Source: Erythrobacteraceae bacterium CCH12-C2 (GTDB lineage: Bacteria; Pseudomonadota; Alphaproteobacteria; Sphingomonadales; Sphingomonadaceae). Taken from it: DNA of 64,000 nucleotides. Under the pieces are notes generated by a model. That model was not told where the DNA came from and ran no database searches. It worked only from the letters and a program-made list of their open reading frames with translations. Made by a program: the position numbers and the translations under genes. Within the stretch, counting starts at the first letter, position 1, and each line of letters opens with the position of its first letter. This document shows positions 48,581 through 57,196 of this stretch, in pieces. The stretch is from the NCBI GenBank assembly GCA_001556995.1, contig LSKF01000102.1:62001-126000 (forward strand), read 5' to 3'.

Positions 48581-48704
48581 TTATGACATGACAGGGCGCG
48601 CCTAGCGAATCCGCAGGCAAAAGGCCAAAATATTTGTGCACCGCCTTGGTGATTTCTGTGCGCCGCCCTCGTTTTTGCGACTGCTGACAGCTAGCGTGCG
48701 ACAA

Positions 48705-50579
48705 ATGCCCGAAATCCGACGCCTCCCATCCGCTTTGGTGAACCGCATTGCTGCTGGTGAGGTGGTCGAGCGTCCGGCTGCGGCGCTCAAAGAGCTGGTC
48801 GAGAACGCCATTGATGCCGGCGCGCGGCGAATCGGGGTGGTGCTGGTCGAAGGCGGGCTGGAGCGAATCGAGGTGGTCGATGATGGCTGCGGGATGGGGC
48901 CTGAGGCGATGGCGCTGGCGCTGGAACGTCACGCGACCTCGAAGCTGCCCGACTCCCTGATCGGCCCCGACGGCGCGATTGAATTGGTGACCACGCTGGG
49001 GTTTCGCGGCGAGGCTTTGCCGTCGATCGCTAGCGTTGCACGGCTGACGATCGAAAGCCGCGAGGCGAGAGCAGCGGAAGGCTGGCGCCGCGTGGTCGAT
49101 CATGGCGCGGCGCTGGCGGATGAGCCTGCCGCGCTGCCTCCGGGCACCCGGGTGCGGGTCGAAGATCTGTTCGCCAAAGTGCCCGCGCGGCGCAAATTCT
49201 TGAGATCCGCCCGCAGCGAGTATGCCGCCTGTCTGGACGTTGTGCGCCGCCTTGCGATGGCGCGACCCGATATTGCGTTTACGCTGGAAACGGTGGGTGA
49301 GGGGGGCAAGCGCATGGTCCTGAGCCTCCAAGCGGGCGAGCAGCTCGCGACCCGTGTAGCCCGGATTATCGCGCATGAATTGAAGGACAATTCTGTCCCC
49401 ATCGAACAATTGCGCGAAACGCCGCATGGGGTGATGCGGCTGACTGGGATTGCGGGCCTGCCGACTTACAATCGCGGCGTCGCCGATCACCAATACCTCT
49501 TCGTCAATGGCCGCCCGGTAAAGGATCGCCTGCTGGTGGGGGCGGTGCGCGGAGCCTATGCCGACATGCTCGCGCGCGACCGCCACGCGGTGCTGGCGCT
49601 TTTCCTCGACCTGCCCCCGCAGGATGTCGACGTGAATGTACACCCGGCCAAGACCGAGGTGCGGTTCCGGGACAGCGCTGGCGTTCGCGGGTTCATCGTC
49701 TCCGGGCTGCGGCAAGCGCTGGCGACAGGGGATCGCCGTAGTGCGCAGGGGCCTGATCGTGCGGCGATGGCACGGTGGGTGAGTGAGACCACTTCTTCTA
49801 CCATCCCCTCGGGGGAAGGGCCGGGGTCGGGGGGGCTGCCGTATCCCGTCTGGACCGGAGCCCCCCTCCAAAACCCCTCCCCTCAAGGAGAGGGGCTATT
49901 GCTCCGTGAGGCCGGGTTGGCGCGGTCGCAACCTCAAGGCCGCGCAGAGGAAGCTGCGCCGGTGCCAGTGGGGGCACGGGAATACCCTCTCGGCATCGCG
50001 CGCGGTCAGGTGGCGAACACCTACATCGTTGCCGAAGCCGCTGATGGCCTCGTGCTGGTCGATCAGCACGCCGCCCACGAACGCCTCGTTCTCGAACGCC
50101 TGCGCGCCGCTGGGGCAGAAGAAGCCAACCGCCGCAGCCAAGCCCTGCTGGTCCCCGATGTGGTCGAGATGGACGAAGTCGATTGCGACCGCTTGGAAGA
50201 CGCCGCCGAGGGCCTTGCCCGCTACGGCCTCGTGATTGAGCGCTTCGGTCCCGTCGCGATGCTGGTCCGCGCGCTTCCCGCCTCGCTGCCCAAGGCTGAC
50301 AGTGCCGCGCTGCTGCGCGACCTCGCCGACGACATTGCTAAACACGGGAAGCAGGAAGACAGCGGGGCGCTGCTGCTGGCCGAGCGGCTCGAACTGGTGC
50401 TGGCGACGATGGCCTGCCACGGATCGGTCAGGGCCGGACGCACGCTCAGCGTGGCGGAAATGAACGCGCTGCTGCGCGAGATGGAAGCGACCCCGCGCTC
50501 AGGCCAATGCAATCACGGGCGGCCAACGTGGGTGAAGCTCAGCATGGAGGATGTCGAGAAGCTGTTCGGACGGCACTAG
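48705..50579 (+). CDS. mutL: DNA mismatch repair protein MutL, with in-frame repeat
   Basis: 624 residues. N-terminal GHKL ATPase (ELVENAIDAGA, VDDGCGM, GFRGEALPSIASV) and a C-terminal endonuclease domain with the metal motif DQHAAHERLVLE (DQHAx2Ex4E), ACHGSVRAGR and CNHGRP. Couples mismatch recognition by MutS to nicking. The linker at residues about 366-398 (PSGEGPGSGG ... NPSPQGEG) is encoded by a C/G-rich dispersed repeat. ATG 48705 fits the family start MPEIRRLPSALVNRIAAGEV. Confidence 0.95.
   Translation: MPEIRRLPSALVNRIAAGEVVERPAAALKELVENAIDAGARRIGVVLVEGGLERIEVVDDGCGMGPEAMALALERHATSKLPDSLIGPDGAIELVTTLGFRGEALPSIASVARLTIESREARAAEGWRRVVDHGAALADEPAALPPGTRVRVEDLFAKVPARRKFLRSARSEYAACLDVVRRLAMARPDIAFTLETVGEGGKRMVLSLQAGEQLATRVARIIAHELKDNSVPIEQLRETPHGVMRLTGIAGLPTYNRGVADHQYLFVNGRPVKDRLLVGAVRGAYADMLARDRHAVLALFLDLPPQDVDVNVHPAKTEVRFRDSAGVRGFIVSGLRQALATGDRRSAQGPDRAAMARWVSETTSSTIPSGEGPGSGGLPYPVWTGAPLQNPSPQGEGLLLREAGLARSQPQGRAEEAAPVPVGAREYPLGIARGQVANTYIVAEAADGLVLVDQHAAHERLVLERLRAAGAEEANRRSQALLVPDVVEMDEVDCDRLEDAAEGLARYGLVIERFGPVAMLVRALPASLPKADSAALLRDLADDIAKHGKQEDSGALLLAERLELVLATMACHGSVRAGRTLSVAEMNALLREMEATPRSGQCNHGRPTWVKLSMEDVEKLFGRH
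49803..49897. repeat. Palindromic repeat in frame inside mutL
   Basis: A left part with CCCCTCGGGGGAAGGG and a right part with CCCCTCCCCTCAAGGAGAGG GGC form an imperfect inverted repeat of roughly 95 bp around CTGCCGTATCCC. It encodes the NPSPQGEG-type peptide. Boundaries are approximate. Different family from the elements in carA and glyS. Confidence 0.75.
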
Positions 50580-51784
50580 CTCCGTAGCGCTGCCCTCACA
50601 TCCGCCAGCTCGCCGTCTGCCGTCACATCTTCGGGCAAGCCCATCACTGCGCGCAAAAGGGCTGCGACTGCCACATTGTCGAACACGTCCAGTTTCGTCC
50701 CTTCGGCAAAGTCCGGGCCGGTTGCGATGAACAGCGCGAGCATTTCCAGATCCGCATTGTCGTAGCCGTGTGCGCCGCCCTCGATCGGGGCGGGCAGCGG
50801 GCCGGGCACGATCATCCAGCCGGGTTCGGCAATGCAGATGATTGCCGCAACCCTAGGGTTCTTTCCATAGGCAAGGCGGGCCGGCAGGTCTTGCTTGCGC
50901 GCGCAGGTCATATGGTCGTGCGACACCAGCAGCGCCTGCGCCACGCGTTCGTCGGTGCCTGTCACCGGCTCGATCGCGGCATAGGGCCCGCCGGTGATCA
51001 GCTGATAGCTCGCCCGGTCGATCAGCGGATCGAGCGGGATCAGCCGCTCCGAACTTACCTGCCGCATCCCGTGATCGGCGACAATCACGAGGTTCGCCGA
51101 GATCCCCAGCATTGCCATCCCGTCGACCAGTTCGCCGACCCGCTTATCCACTTCGGCGACCGCGGCGTTCACTTCCGCGCTGTCGGGTCCGAAGCGGTGA
51201 CCGGCTGTGTCGACCGTGTCGAAATAGATCGTCACGAAATCCGGGCGGATCGCGGGCGGACGGCGCATCCAGTCGAGCACGGTGTTGACCCGCTGGACAT
51301 TGCTGACCGCCTGATCGTAGCGTAGCCAGTCGCTGGGCCGCGTTCCGCGGATCGGCACTTCGCTGCCCGGCCAGAACATGGTGGCAGAGCGGATCCCCGC
51401 ACGTTCGGCGGTGACCCACAGCGGCTCGGCCTCGTCCCACCAGAAGGGATCGAGCGCCTGCGGATTGTTGCCGAGACCGAACATCTGCCCCGGACGGCGC
51501 GGATCCAGCATCGAATTGTCAACGATCCCGCTGCGATCCGGCCGCTTACCAGTGACGAGGGTGTAGAAATTGGGGAAGGTCTTTGTCGGAAAACTCGGCC
51601 GCATCGGACCGCTGGCCCCTGCTGCCGCGAGCGCCGAAAGGCGCGGCGTGATGCCGCGCTCAAGGTAATCGGGGCGAAAGCCGTCGATCCCGACAAGGAT
51701 GGTAATCGGACGGGCAGTGCCTTGTGCCCAGGCTTGGGCAGGCAAGAGCAAGGCGGCGAGCAGGATCAGGAGGTAACGCATCAT
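50576..51784 (-). CDS. Exported alkaline phosphatase-superfamily phosphodiesterase
   Basis: 402 residues. Signal peptide (MMRYLLILLAALLLPAQAWA), then a nucleotide pyrophosphatase/phosphodiesterase domain: metal Asp in ILVGIDGFRPDYL, nucleophile Thr in PSFPTKTFPNFYTLVTG, YFDTVDTAGHRFGPDS and ADHGM metal ligands. It probably hydrolyses nucleotides or phosphodiesters in the periplasm. The stop overlaps the convergent mutL stop by 4 bp. Confidence 0.9.
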   Translation of the reverse strand: MMRYLLILLAALLLPAQAWAQGTARPITILVGIDGFRPDYLERGITPRLSALAAAGASGPMRPSFPTKTFPNFYTLVTGKRPDRSGIVDNSMLDPRRPGQMFGLGNNPQALDPFWWDEAEPLWVTAERAGIRSATMFWPGSEVPIRGTRPSDWLRYDQAVSNVQRVNTVLDWMRRPPAIRPDFVTIYFDTVDTAGHRFGPDSAEVNAAVAEVDKRVGELVDGMAMLGISANLVIVADHGMRQVSSERLIPLDPLIDRASYQLITGGPYAAIEPVTGTDERVAQALLVSHDHMTCARKQDLPARLAYGKNPRVAAIICIAEPGWMIVPGPLPAPIEGGAHGYDNADLEMLALFIATGPDFAEGTKLDVFDNVAVAALLRAVMGLPEDVTADGELADVRAALRS

Positions 51785-51828
51785 TTAAGCCTAGCCGCGC
51801 TGCACGACAATTGCGAGACGCGCGCGGA

Positions 51829-52929
51829 TCAGACGTTGAACTTGAACAATAGCACGTCGCCGTCCTGCACGACGTATTCCTTGCCTTCCTGCCGCAGCTT
51901 GCCGGCTTCCTTCGCACCTGCTTCGCCGCCTAGCGTCACGTAGTCCTCGTAAGCGATGGTTTCGGCGCGGATGAAGCCGCGTTCGAAGTCGGAGTGGATC
52001 TCGCCTGCCGCCTGGGGGGCCTTGGCACCATCGGGGAAGGTCCAGGCGCGGGCTTCCTTGGGGCCCGCGGTGAAGAAGGTCTTGAGGCCCAGCAGCTTGT
52101 ATCCGGCGCGGATCACGCGGGCGAGGCCGCTTTCGGTGAGGCCGAGGGCTTCGAGGAATTCGCCGCGGTCTTCCACCGGCATCGCCACCAGCTCGGCTTC
52201 GATCGCGGCCGAGACCACCACGGCCTCCGCACCCTCTGCTGCGGCCTTGGCGAAGACCTTGGCCGAGAGTTCGTTGCCTTCCGCTGCATCTTCCTCCGCG
52301 ACGTTGCACACATACAGCACCGGCTTTGCGGTCAGCAGCTGCGCCTGACGGAACAGCCGCGCTTCTTCCTCGTCGCCCGGCTCCGTCAGGCGGGCCGGCT
52401 TGCCCTCGCGCAGCAGTTCGAGCGCCTGGCCGAGCACGCTCGCCATCGCCTTGGCTTCCTTGTCGCCAGCCGCGCCGCGCTTGGCAGCCGCAGGCACACG
52501 CTTCTCGAGGCTCTCAAGGTCCGAGAGCATCAATTCGGTCTCCACCACTTCGGCATCCGCAATGGGATCGACCTTGTTGGCGACGTGCTGGATGTCGTCA
52601 TCCTCAAAGCAGCGCAGCACATGAACAATCGCGTCCACCTCGCGGATATTGCCGAGGAACTGGTTGCCGAGCCCTTCGCCCTTGCTCGCGCCCTTAACAA
52701 GGCCGGCGATGTCGACAAAACCCAGCTGGGTCTCGATGATCTTCGCGCTCTTGGCAATGGCGGCGATCTTCTGCAGGCGCTCGTCGGGCACCGCGACCTG
52801 ACCAACGTTCGGTTCAATCGTGCAGAACGGGTAATTCGCCGCCTGCGCCGCCTGTGTCTCGGTGAGCGCATTGAACAAGGTCGACTTGCCGACATTGGGC
52901 AGGCCGACAATCCCGCAACGGAAACCCAT
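51829..52929 (-). CDS. ychF: Ribosome-associated ATPase YchF
   Basis: 366 residues, Obg-family P-loop protein with ATP preference. G1 GLPNVGKSTLFNAL, G3 DIAGLVKGASKGEGLGNQFL, NVAEED in the altered G4 position, and a C-terminal TGS domain (LKTFFTAGPKEARAWTFPDG, EAGKLRQEGKEYVVQDGDVL). Involved in translation and oxidative-stress response. The VOC gene lies directly upstream with a 3-bp gap. Confidence 0.96.
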   Translation of the reverse strand: MGFRCGIVGLPNVGKSTLFNALTETQAAQAANYPFCTIEPNVGQVAVPDERLQKIAAIAKSAKIIETQLGFVDIAGLVKGASKGEGLGNQFLGNIREVDAIVHVLRCFEDDDIQHVANKVDPIADAEVVETELMLSDLESLEKRVPAAAKRGAAGDKEAKAMASVLGQALELLREGKPARLTEPGDEEEARLFRQAQLLTAKPVLYVCNVAEEDAAEGNELSAKVFAKAAAEGAEAVVVSAAIEAELVAMPVEDRGEFLEALGLTESGLARVIRAGYKLLGLKTFFTAGPKEARAWTFPDGAKAPQAAGEIHSDFERGFIRAETIAYEDYVTLGGEAGAKEAGKLRQEGKEYVVQDGDVLLFKFNV

Positions 52930-52932
52930 ATC

Positions 52933-53319
52933 TTAATCCTCGGTCTTGCCGTCGATGCGCCATGGGGGAAAGCGGCGGAAGGCGCCGGCGCTGAACAGGC
53001 AGATTTCATTGCCTGCCGGATCGTGCAGCCGGGCCTCGCGCCAGCCCCAAGTCTCATCGACGGGATCTGATGTGAAACGCAGGCCCGCGCTCTTGAGGAT
53101 TGCCACAGTCTGGTCAAGCTGTTCGATCTCAAAATAGACCACCGTCGTGGGCGCGGCGACCTGATCGGCGTGGTGGATCGAGAAGGTTTCGCCACTCGGC
53201 GTCTCGAACCGAGCGTAGCGCGGGGGTGCGTCAACGATCTGGGTCAGGCCCAGCGCAGTGTAGAACGCGACCGAGGCGGCATAGTCGGTGCAGCCGACCG
53301 TGACCTGATTGAGCCGCAT
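52933..53319 (-). CDS. VOC-superfamily (glyoxalase-like) protein
   Basis: 128 residues, two beta-alpha-beta-beta-beta modules: MRLNQVTVGCTDYAASVAFY and a second starting VVYFEIEQLDQTVAILKSAG with ARLHDPAGNEICLFSAG. A possible metal-dependent lyase or dioxygenase of unknown substrate. The start overlaps the SDR stop by one base (TGATG), so the pair is coupled. Confidence 0.88.
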   Translation of the reverse strand: MRLNQVTVGCTDYAASVAFYTALGLTQIVDAPPRYARFETPSGETFSIHHADQVAAPTTVVYFEIEQLDQTVAILKSAGLRFTSDPVDETWGWREARLHDPAGNEICLFSAGAFRRFPPWRIDGKTED

Positions 53320-54317
53320 CAGCGTTGATGCACGCTGCGGACGAGCGGGCCGATCAGCGGCGAGCCGCCGAGCCACGCGGTCTGCACCTCAGCGGTGACG
53401 GTATTGATCGGCTCTTGCGGCTTGCTGCCGGGCGCGACCGGCAGGCGCAGCGGGCGGGTGCCGGGTGCTTGTGCGATCAGGCTGGCTATGGCGCGGGCGA
53501 CGTCCATCGGATCATTGCTGCGGCCCGACCCGTCTTCGGTCCCCATGCGGGCAACCTGCTGCGGGTAGCCATCGGTGTGGTTCGTCTCAGCGCGCTCCTT
53601 CAGCGCGGCGGAATAGACGTTGCGGTTGACCCAGACCTTGGTGGGATAACCGCCGGGCTCGATAATGCTGACATCGATACCGTGCGGCACCAGCTCATAG
53701 GCGAGCTGTTCGCTCATCGCTTCCAATGCGAATTTGGTGGCGGAGTAATGGCCGGAATAGGGCGCAATCACCCGTCCCAGCTGGCTCGAGACTTGGATGA
53801 TCAGCCCGCCGCCTTTCTTGCGCATCCCCGGCAGCACCGCGCGCGCCATGCGGTGGGGGCCGAAAACGTTGGTCTCGAACATCAGGCGGGTCGCCTCCAT
53901 GTCCTGCACCTCAACTGGCGAGGTGATGCCGATCCCGGCGTTGTTGACGAGCACGTCGATGGGTCCGCCATTGATCTGTTCGGCCGCGGCGACCCCGGCG
54001 CTGCATTGCTCGTCCGAGGTCACGTCGATGCCGATGATGTGGATGTCGAGCTTTTCCTTTGCCGACAGCTCCAGCAGCGATGTAGCCTCAGGGCGGGGCA
54101 GGTTGCGCATAGTGGCGAAGACCTTCGCTCCCTGCCGCGCCAGCAGTTCTGCCGAAAGCCGCCCGAAGCCGGACGAGCAGCCGGTTATGAGCACGCTTTT
54201 GCCCTTGAGGCTGACCTGCGGGTCGTAAACCGGCACGGCAGCGCCGGCGCGGACACTGGCAGCGAGCGAAGCCGTGGCGGCGGCTCCGGCGAGAAGCGTG
54301 CGGCGGTCGAGGCTCAT
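53319..54317 (-). CDS. Short-chain dehydrogenase with Tat-like signal
   Basis: 332 residues. Starts MSLDRRTLLAGAAATASLAA, a twin-arginine-type leader, followed by a classical SDR: cofactor loop TGCSSGFGRLSAELLARQGA, NNAGIGITSPVEV, and the catalytic Ser-Tyr-Lys in VSSQLGRVIAPYSGHYSATK. SDRs are normally cytoplasmic, so Tat export with bound NAD(P)H, or a non-functional leader, are both possible. ATG 54317 is chosen; the frame is open to 54377. Confidence 0.88.
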   Translation of the reverse strand: MSLDRRTLLAGAAATASLAASVRAGAAVPVYDPQVSLKGKSVLITGCSSGFGRLSAELLARQGAKVFATMRNLPRPEATSLLELSAKEKLDIHIIGIDVTSDEQCSAGVAAAEQINGGPIDVLVNNAGIGITSPVEVQDMEATRLMFETNVFGPHRMARAVLPGMRKKGGGLIIQVSSQLGRVIAPYSGHYSATKFALEAMSEQLAYELVPHGIDVSIIEPGGYPTKVWVNRNVYSAALKERAETNHTDGYPQQVARMGTEDGSGRSNDPMDVARAIASLIAQAPGTRPLRLPVAPGSKPQEPINTVTAEVQTAWLGGSPLIGPLVRSVHQR

Positions 54318-54342
54318 GGCGGTATTCCCTGATTGAAACGGA

Positions 54343-54849
54343 TCAACCAAGCCTATTGGCTTTGCGCCATTGTGCAAGCATCTGCGGCGAGGTGAGGCGG
54401 ATCACCTTGGCCGCATGAGGCGCAAGGTGGGCTTCTGTGCGCACTCGCGGCCCGGTATTCCAGTTCATCACATACCAGAAGAACGCCGCATCGAACCGCT
54501 CGGGGCACCCTTCGGGCATATCGGGGCGCGATTGGCCGCGGTGGGTGACGATGCGGCGTATCAGCCGCCACAGGCACAAGCGGATCGGGAAATCGAGATA
54601 GATCACCGTATCCGCCCGTTCGAGCCGAGGGGCGAGGGTGCTGCCGTAATTGCCCTCGATCAGCCACTGTTCCTGCGCCACGGCCTCGGTGAGGCGCGCG
54701 TGAAGTTCGGCCTTTTCGGTTTCGACCCAGCCTGCCTGCCAGCCAAGCTGATCCATGTGGACCAGCGGCAGTCCAAGCAGGGGCGCGAGTTCGCGGGCGA
54801 GGGTGCTCTTGCCCGAACCGCAGGGGCCGATGATGAGGACGCGTTCCAA
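54343..54849 (-). CDS. P-loop kinase of the adenylate kinase-like/FlaR type
   Basis: 168 residues. Walker A GPCGSGKSTLAREL at residues 8-21, then HMDQLGWQAGWVETEKAELH, WLIEGNYGSTLAPRLERADT and IYLDFPIRLCLWRLIRR, the pattern of proteins annotated as DNA topology modulation FlaR. Substrate unknown. It lies 3 bp after pth. Confidence 0.85.
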   Translation of the reverse strand: MERVLIIGPCGSGKSTLARELAPLLGLPLVHMDQLGWQAGWVETEKAELHARLTEAVAQEQWLIEGNYGSTLAPRLERADTVIYLDFPIRLCLWRLIRRIVTHRGQSRPDMPEGCPERFDAAFFWYVMNWNTGPRVRTEAHLAPHAAKVIRLTSPQMLAQWRKANRLG

Positions 54850-54852
54850 GGA

Positions 54853-55422
54853 TCAGCCCTGCTGCCTGAGCGCCACATCATTCATGAAGCGCACGTCATC
54901 GCCCTTCGCCAGCCATTCGGCTTCTGCACCAATAGCACCGAGCATCGCAGCCAGATCGTCCTGTTCGTCTTTGGCGAAATTGCCGAGCACGTGGCCCGTC
55001 ACGCGGTCCTTGTGTCCCGGATGGCCGATGCCGAGCCGGATGCGGCGGAATTCTGCGCCCAGATGCTGGTCGATTGAGCGCAGACCATTATGCCCCGCAT
55101 GGCCGCCGCCCTGCTTCACTTTGACTTTGAAGGGGGCAAGGTCGAGCTCGTCATGGAACACGGTCAGCGCCTCGGTGCCGAGCTTGTAGAACCGCAGCGC
55201 TTCCCCGACGCTGCGGCCGCTTTCGTTCATGAAGGTGGCAGGCTTCAGCAGCAGCACCTTGTGCGTCCCGATGCGCCCTTCTTGCACCCAGCCCTGAAAC
55301 TTCGCCTGCACCGGGCCGAAGCCGTGCATCTCGGCGATCACGTCCACAGCCATGAAGCCGACATTGTGCCGGTGGAGCGCATAGCGCGGTCCGGGATTTC
55401 CAAGGCCGACCCAGATCTGCAT
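54853..55422 (-). CDS. pth: Peptidyl-tRNA hydrolase
   Basis: 189 residues. Releases peptides from drop-off tRNAs. WVGLGNPGPRYALHRHNVGF carries the catalytic His, FHDELDLAPFKVKVKQGGGH carries the Asp and follows the family, HNGLRSIDQHLG is the tRNA-binding loop. Downstream of rplY on the same strand, the usual pairing, though a strong terminator stands between them. Confidence 0.96.
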   Translation of the reverse strand: MQIWVGLGNPGPRYALHRHNVGFMAVDVIAEMHGFGPVQAKFQGWVQEGRIGTHKVLLLKPATFMNESGRSVGEALRFYKLGTEALTVFHDELDLAPFKVKVKQGGGHAGHNGLRSIDQHLGAEFRRIRLGIGHPGHKDRVTGHVLGNFAKDEQDDLAAMLGAIGAEAEWLAKGDDVRFMNDVALRQQG

Positions 55423-55444
55423 GGCGTGTTCCTAACGATGCCTG

Positions 55445-55489
55445 ACACAAAACGAAACGCCGGACTTCCCGCGAAGGAAGCCCGGCGTT
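55445..55489 (-). terminator. Terminator between rplY and pth
   Basis: On the minus strand, AACGCCGGGCTTCC pairs with GGGAAGTCCGGCGTT around a short TTCGC loop, followed by TCGTTTTGTGT. The stem is long and GC-rich. It should end or attenuate rplY transcripts and lower pth expression relative to rplY. Confidence 0.8.
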
Positions 55490-55518
55490 CAGAAGCCAAA
55501 AGCGGCGATCGGGCCTGA

Positions 55519-56121
55519 TTACCCGTTGTTGGTATCGCCTTCGCTGCTCTTGAGGCCCGAAGGGGCGACGAGCGTGGCAATGGTGAAGTCGCGATCGGTG
55601 ATGACACTCTTCACGCCAGCGGGCAGCGCGACTTCGCTGATGTGGATCGCATCGCCGATTTCCTTGCCGGTGACATCGATCTGGATGTCGTCAGGGATTT
55701 CGGCGTTCGGGCACAGCAGCTCAAGCTCGTGACGCACGATGTTGAGCACGCCGCCCTTCTTGAGGCCGGGCGAAGCGGCTTCGTTGATGAATACCACCGG
55801 CACCATCACTTCGACCATGCTGTCGCCGGTCATGCGCAGGAAATCGACATGGGTCGGGCGGTCGGTCACCGGGTGGAACGCAACATCCTTGGGCAGAGTG
55901 CGAATGGTCTGGCCACCGATCTCGATGTTGACGATCGAGTTCATGAAGTGGCCGGTCATCAGCTGACGGACCAGTTCCTTCTGCTCGACGTGGATCAGGG
56001 TGGGTTCTTCCTTGCCGCCATAAATGACAGCAGGCGTCCGACCATCGCGGCGAAGTGCTCGGGAGGCTCCCTTGCCAGCCCGTTCGCGCGCTTCGGCCGG
56101 CAGGTTCAGAGCTTCGCTCAT
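55519..56121 (-). CDS. rplY: 50S ribosomal protein L25/general stress protein Ctc
   Basis: 200 residues, the long Ctc form. The N-terminal 5S rRNA-binding L25 domain ([20 protein letters not shown]) is followed by the C-terminal TL5/Ctc domain ([20 protein letters not shown]). Two further in-frame residues (MT) are possible from 56127. Ahead of pth on the same strand. Confidence 0.95.
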   Translation of the reverse strand: MSEALNLPAEARERAGKGASRALRRDGRTPAVIYGGKEEPTLIHVEQKELVRQLMTGHFMNSIVNIEIGGQTIRTLPKDVAFHPVTDRPTHVDFLRMTGDSMVEVMVPVVFINEAASPGLKKGGVLNIVRHELELLCPNAEIPDDIQIDVTGKEIGDAIHISEVALPAGVKSVITDRDFTIATLVAPSGLKSSEGDTNNG

Positions 56122-56205
56122 AGTCATGCCTTTCGAATGCGTGTTGAGAGATATACCATCAGCGCACCGCCTCCAGGGATGACCGGAGCGCCGAAGCGCG
56201 GGCCC

Positions 56206-57180
56206 TTAGAGAGAGATCGCTGGTTTGGCAACCGCTTTAGCGCGGGGGCCTGCCTGCATGCGCCGGACCTGATAGCCCTCAGCCTCGAGCAGCGCCGCAA
56301 GCCCGTCCGGCCCGACCAGATGGGCAGTTCCCACCGCGATCAGCGGGCGCGGGTCCTGTTCCAGCATGGGGACGAGCGCCTTGACCCAGCGCCAGTTACG
56401 CCCCGCCAGCAGCGCCTCGCGCAAGGCTGGGTCGGCAAGAAAGCCCTCTCGGGTTGATTGTTCGATTGTGGCTGCGTCGCCCGCAAGCCAAGCGCGTTGC
56501 AGCCGTGCGGGGTCCTTGCGGGTCTTTTCGCTCTCGCGAACCACCGCTGCGAGCATGCTGCGCTGGGCGCTTTCCGGCAGGCGGTCGAAAATCGACAGCT
56601 GCCCGCGAAGCCCCTCGAGCTCGCGCACCGGCCGCCCGGCAAAATCTTTGATCAGCGCGCTGTCGACGCCATTGGCAGGATCGCCGGTCGCATTGATCCG
56701 GGCCAGCGCGATGGCGGCGGCCCATGTTTCCTCCACGGCGAAATCATCGGACTCCATCCCGCCGCGCTCCAGCAGCCTGGCTAGCTGCGGGCGCAATTCG
56801 GGCGGCAGGCGCGTGGCGAGCGGGGGCAGGCCAGGGCGCTGCGCAAGGCTGAAATAGATTGAGGGGCCCTCGTCGCGGCCTTTCAATTCACCGATCTCCA
56901 CCACGAGCAGATCGGCCGTGTCGATGACCCGGCCGATCTCGTTTGTGCGCCATTGGGTGCCGTCGGGGAGGGCGTGGATGGTTCCAAGCATCCAGCCCTC
57001 CACCGTGCCGTCAGCACTGGCGATTTCGTAGAGCAGCGGGTTGGGCGGGGTCCCGTCTGCCAGCTCCTTGCCGGGCGCATCGGTGCACCCGGCGAGGGCA
57101 AGGATGGTGAGGGGGGCGAGCACGACCAGCGCAGCGCGGCGCAACGCCTTGCCCCATTCGCCCCCCATGGATACTGTCAT
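56206..57180 (-). CDS. TraB/GumN-family lipoprotein
   Basis: 324 residues. The N-terminal hydrophobic stretch ends in a lipobox LALAGC, so it is probably a lipoprotein. The TraB/GumN domain has the paired motifs GTIHALPDGTQW and VGTAHLVGPDGL with conserved His, likely metal ligands of a Tiki/EreA/PrgY-like hydrolase fold. ATG 57168 is an alternative start. The paralogue lies 16 bp upstream. Confidence 0.85.
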   Translation of the reverse strand: MTVSMGGEWGKALRRAALVVLAPLTILALAGCTDAPGKELADGTPPNPLLYEIASADGTVEGWMLGTIHALPDGTQWRTNEIGRVIDTADLLVVEIGELKGRDEGPSIYFSLAQRPGLPPLATRLPPELRPQLARLLERGGMESDDFAVEETWAAAIALARINATGDPANGVDSALIKDFAGRPVRELEGLRGQLSIFDRLPESAQRSMLAAVVRESEKTRKDPARLQRAWLAGDAATIEQSTREGFLADPALREALLAGRNWRWVKALVPMLEQDPRPLIAVGTAHLVGPDGLAALLEAEGYQVRRMQAGPRAKAVAKPAISL

Positions 57181-57196
57181 CGCAGGCAAGCTCGGA

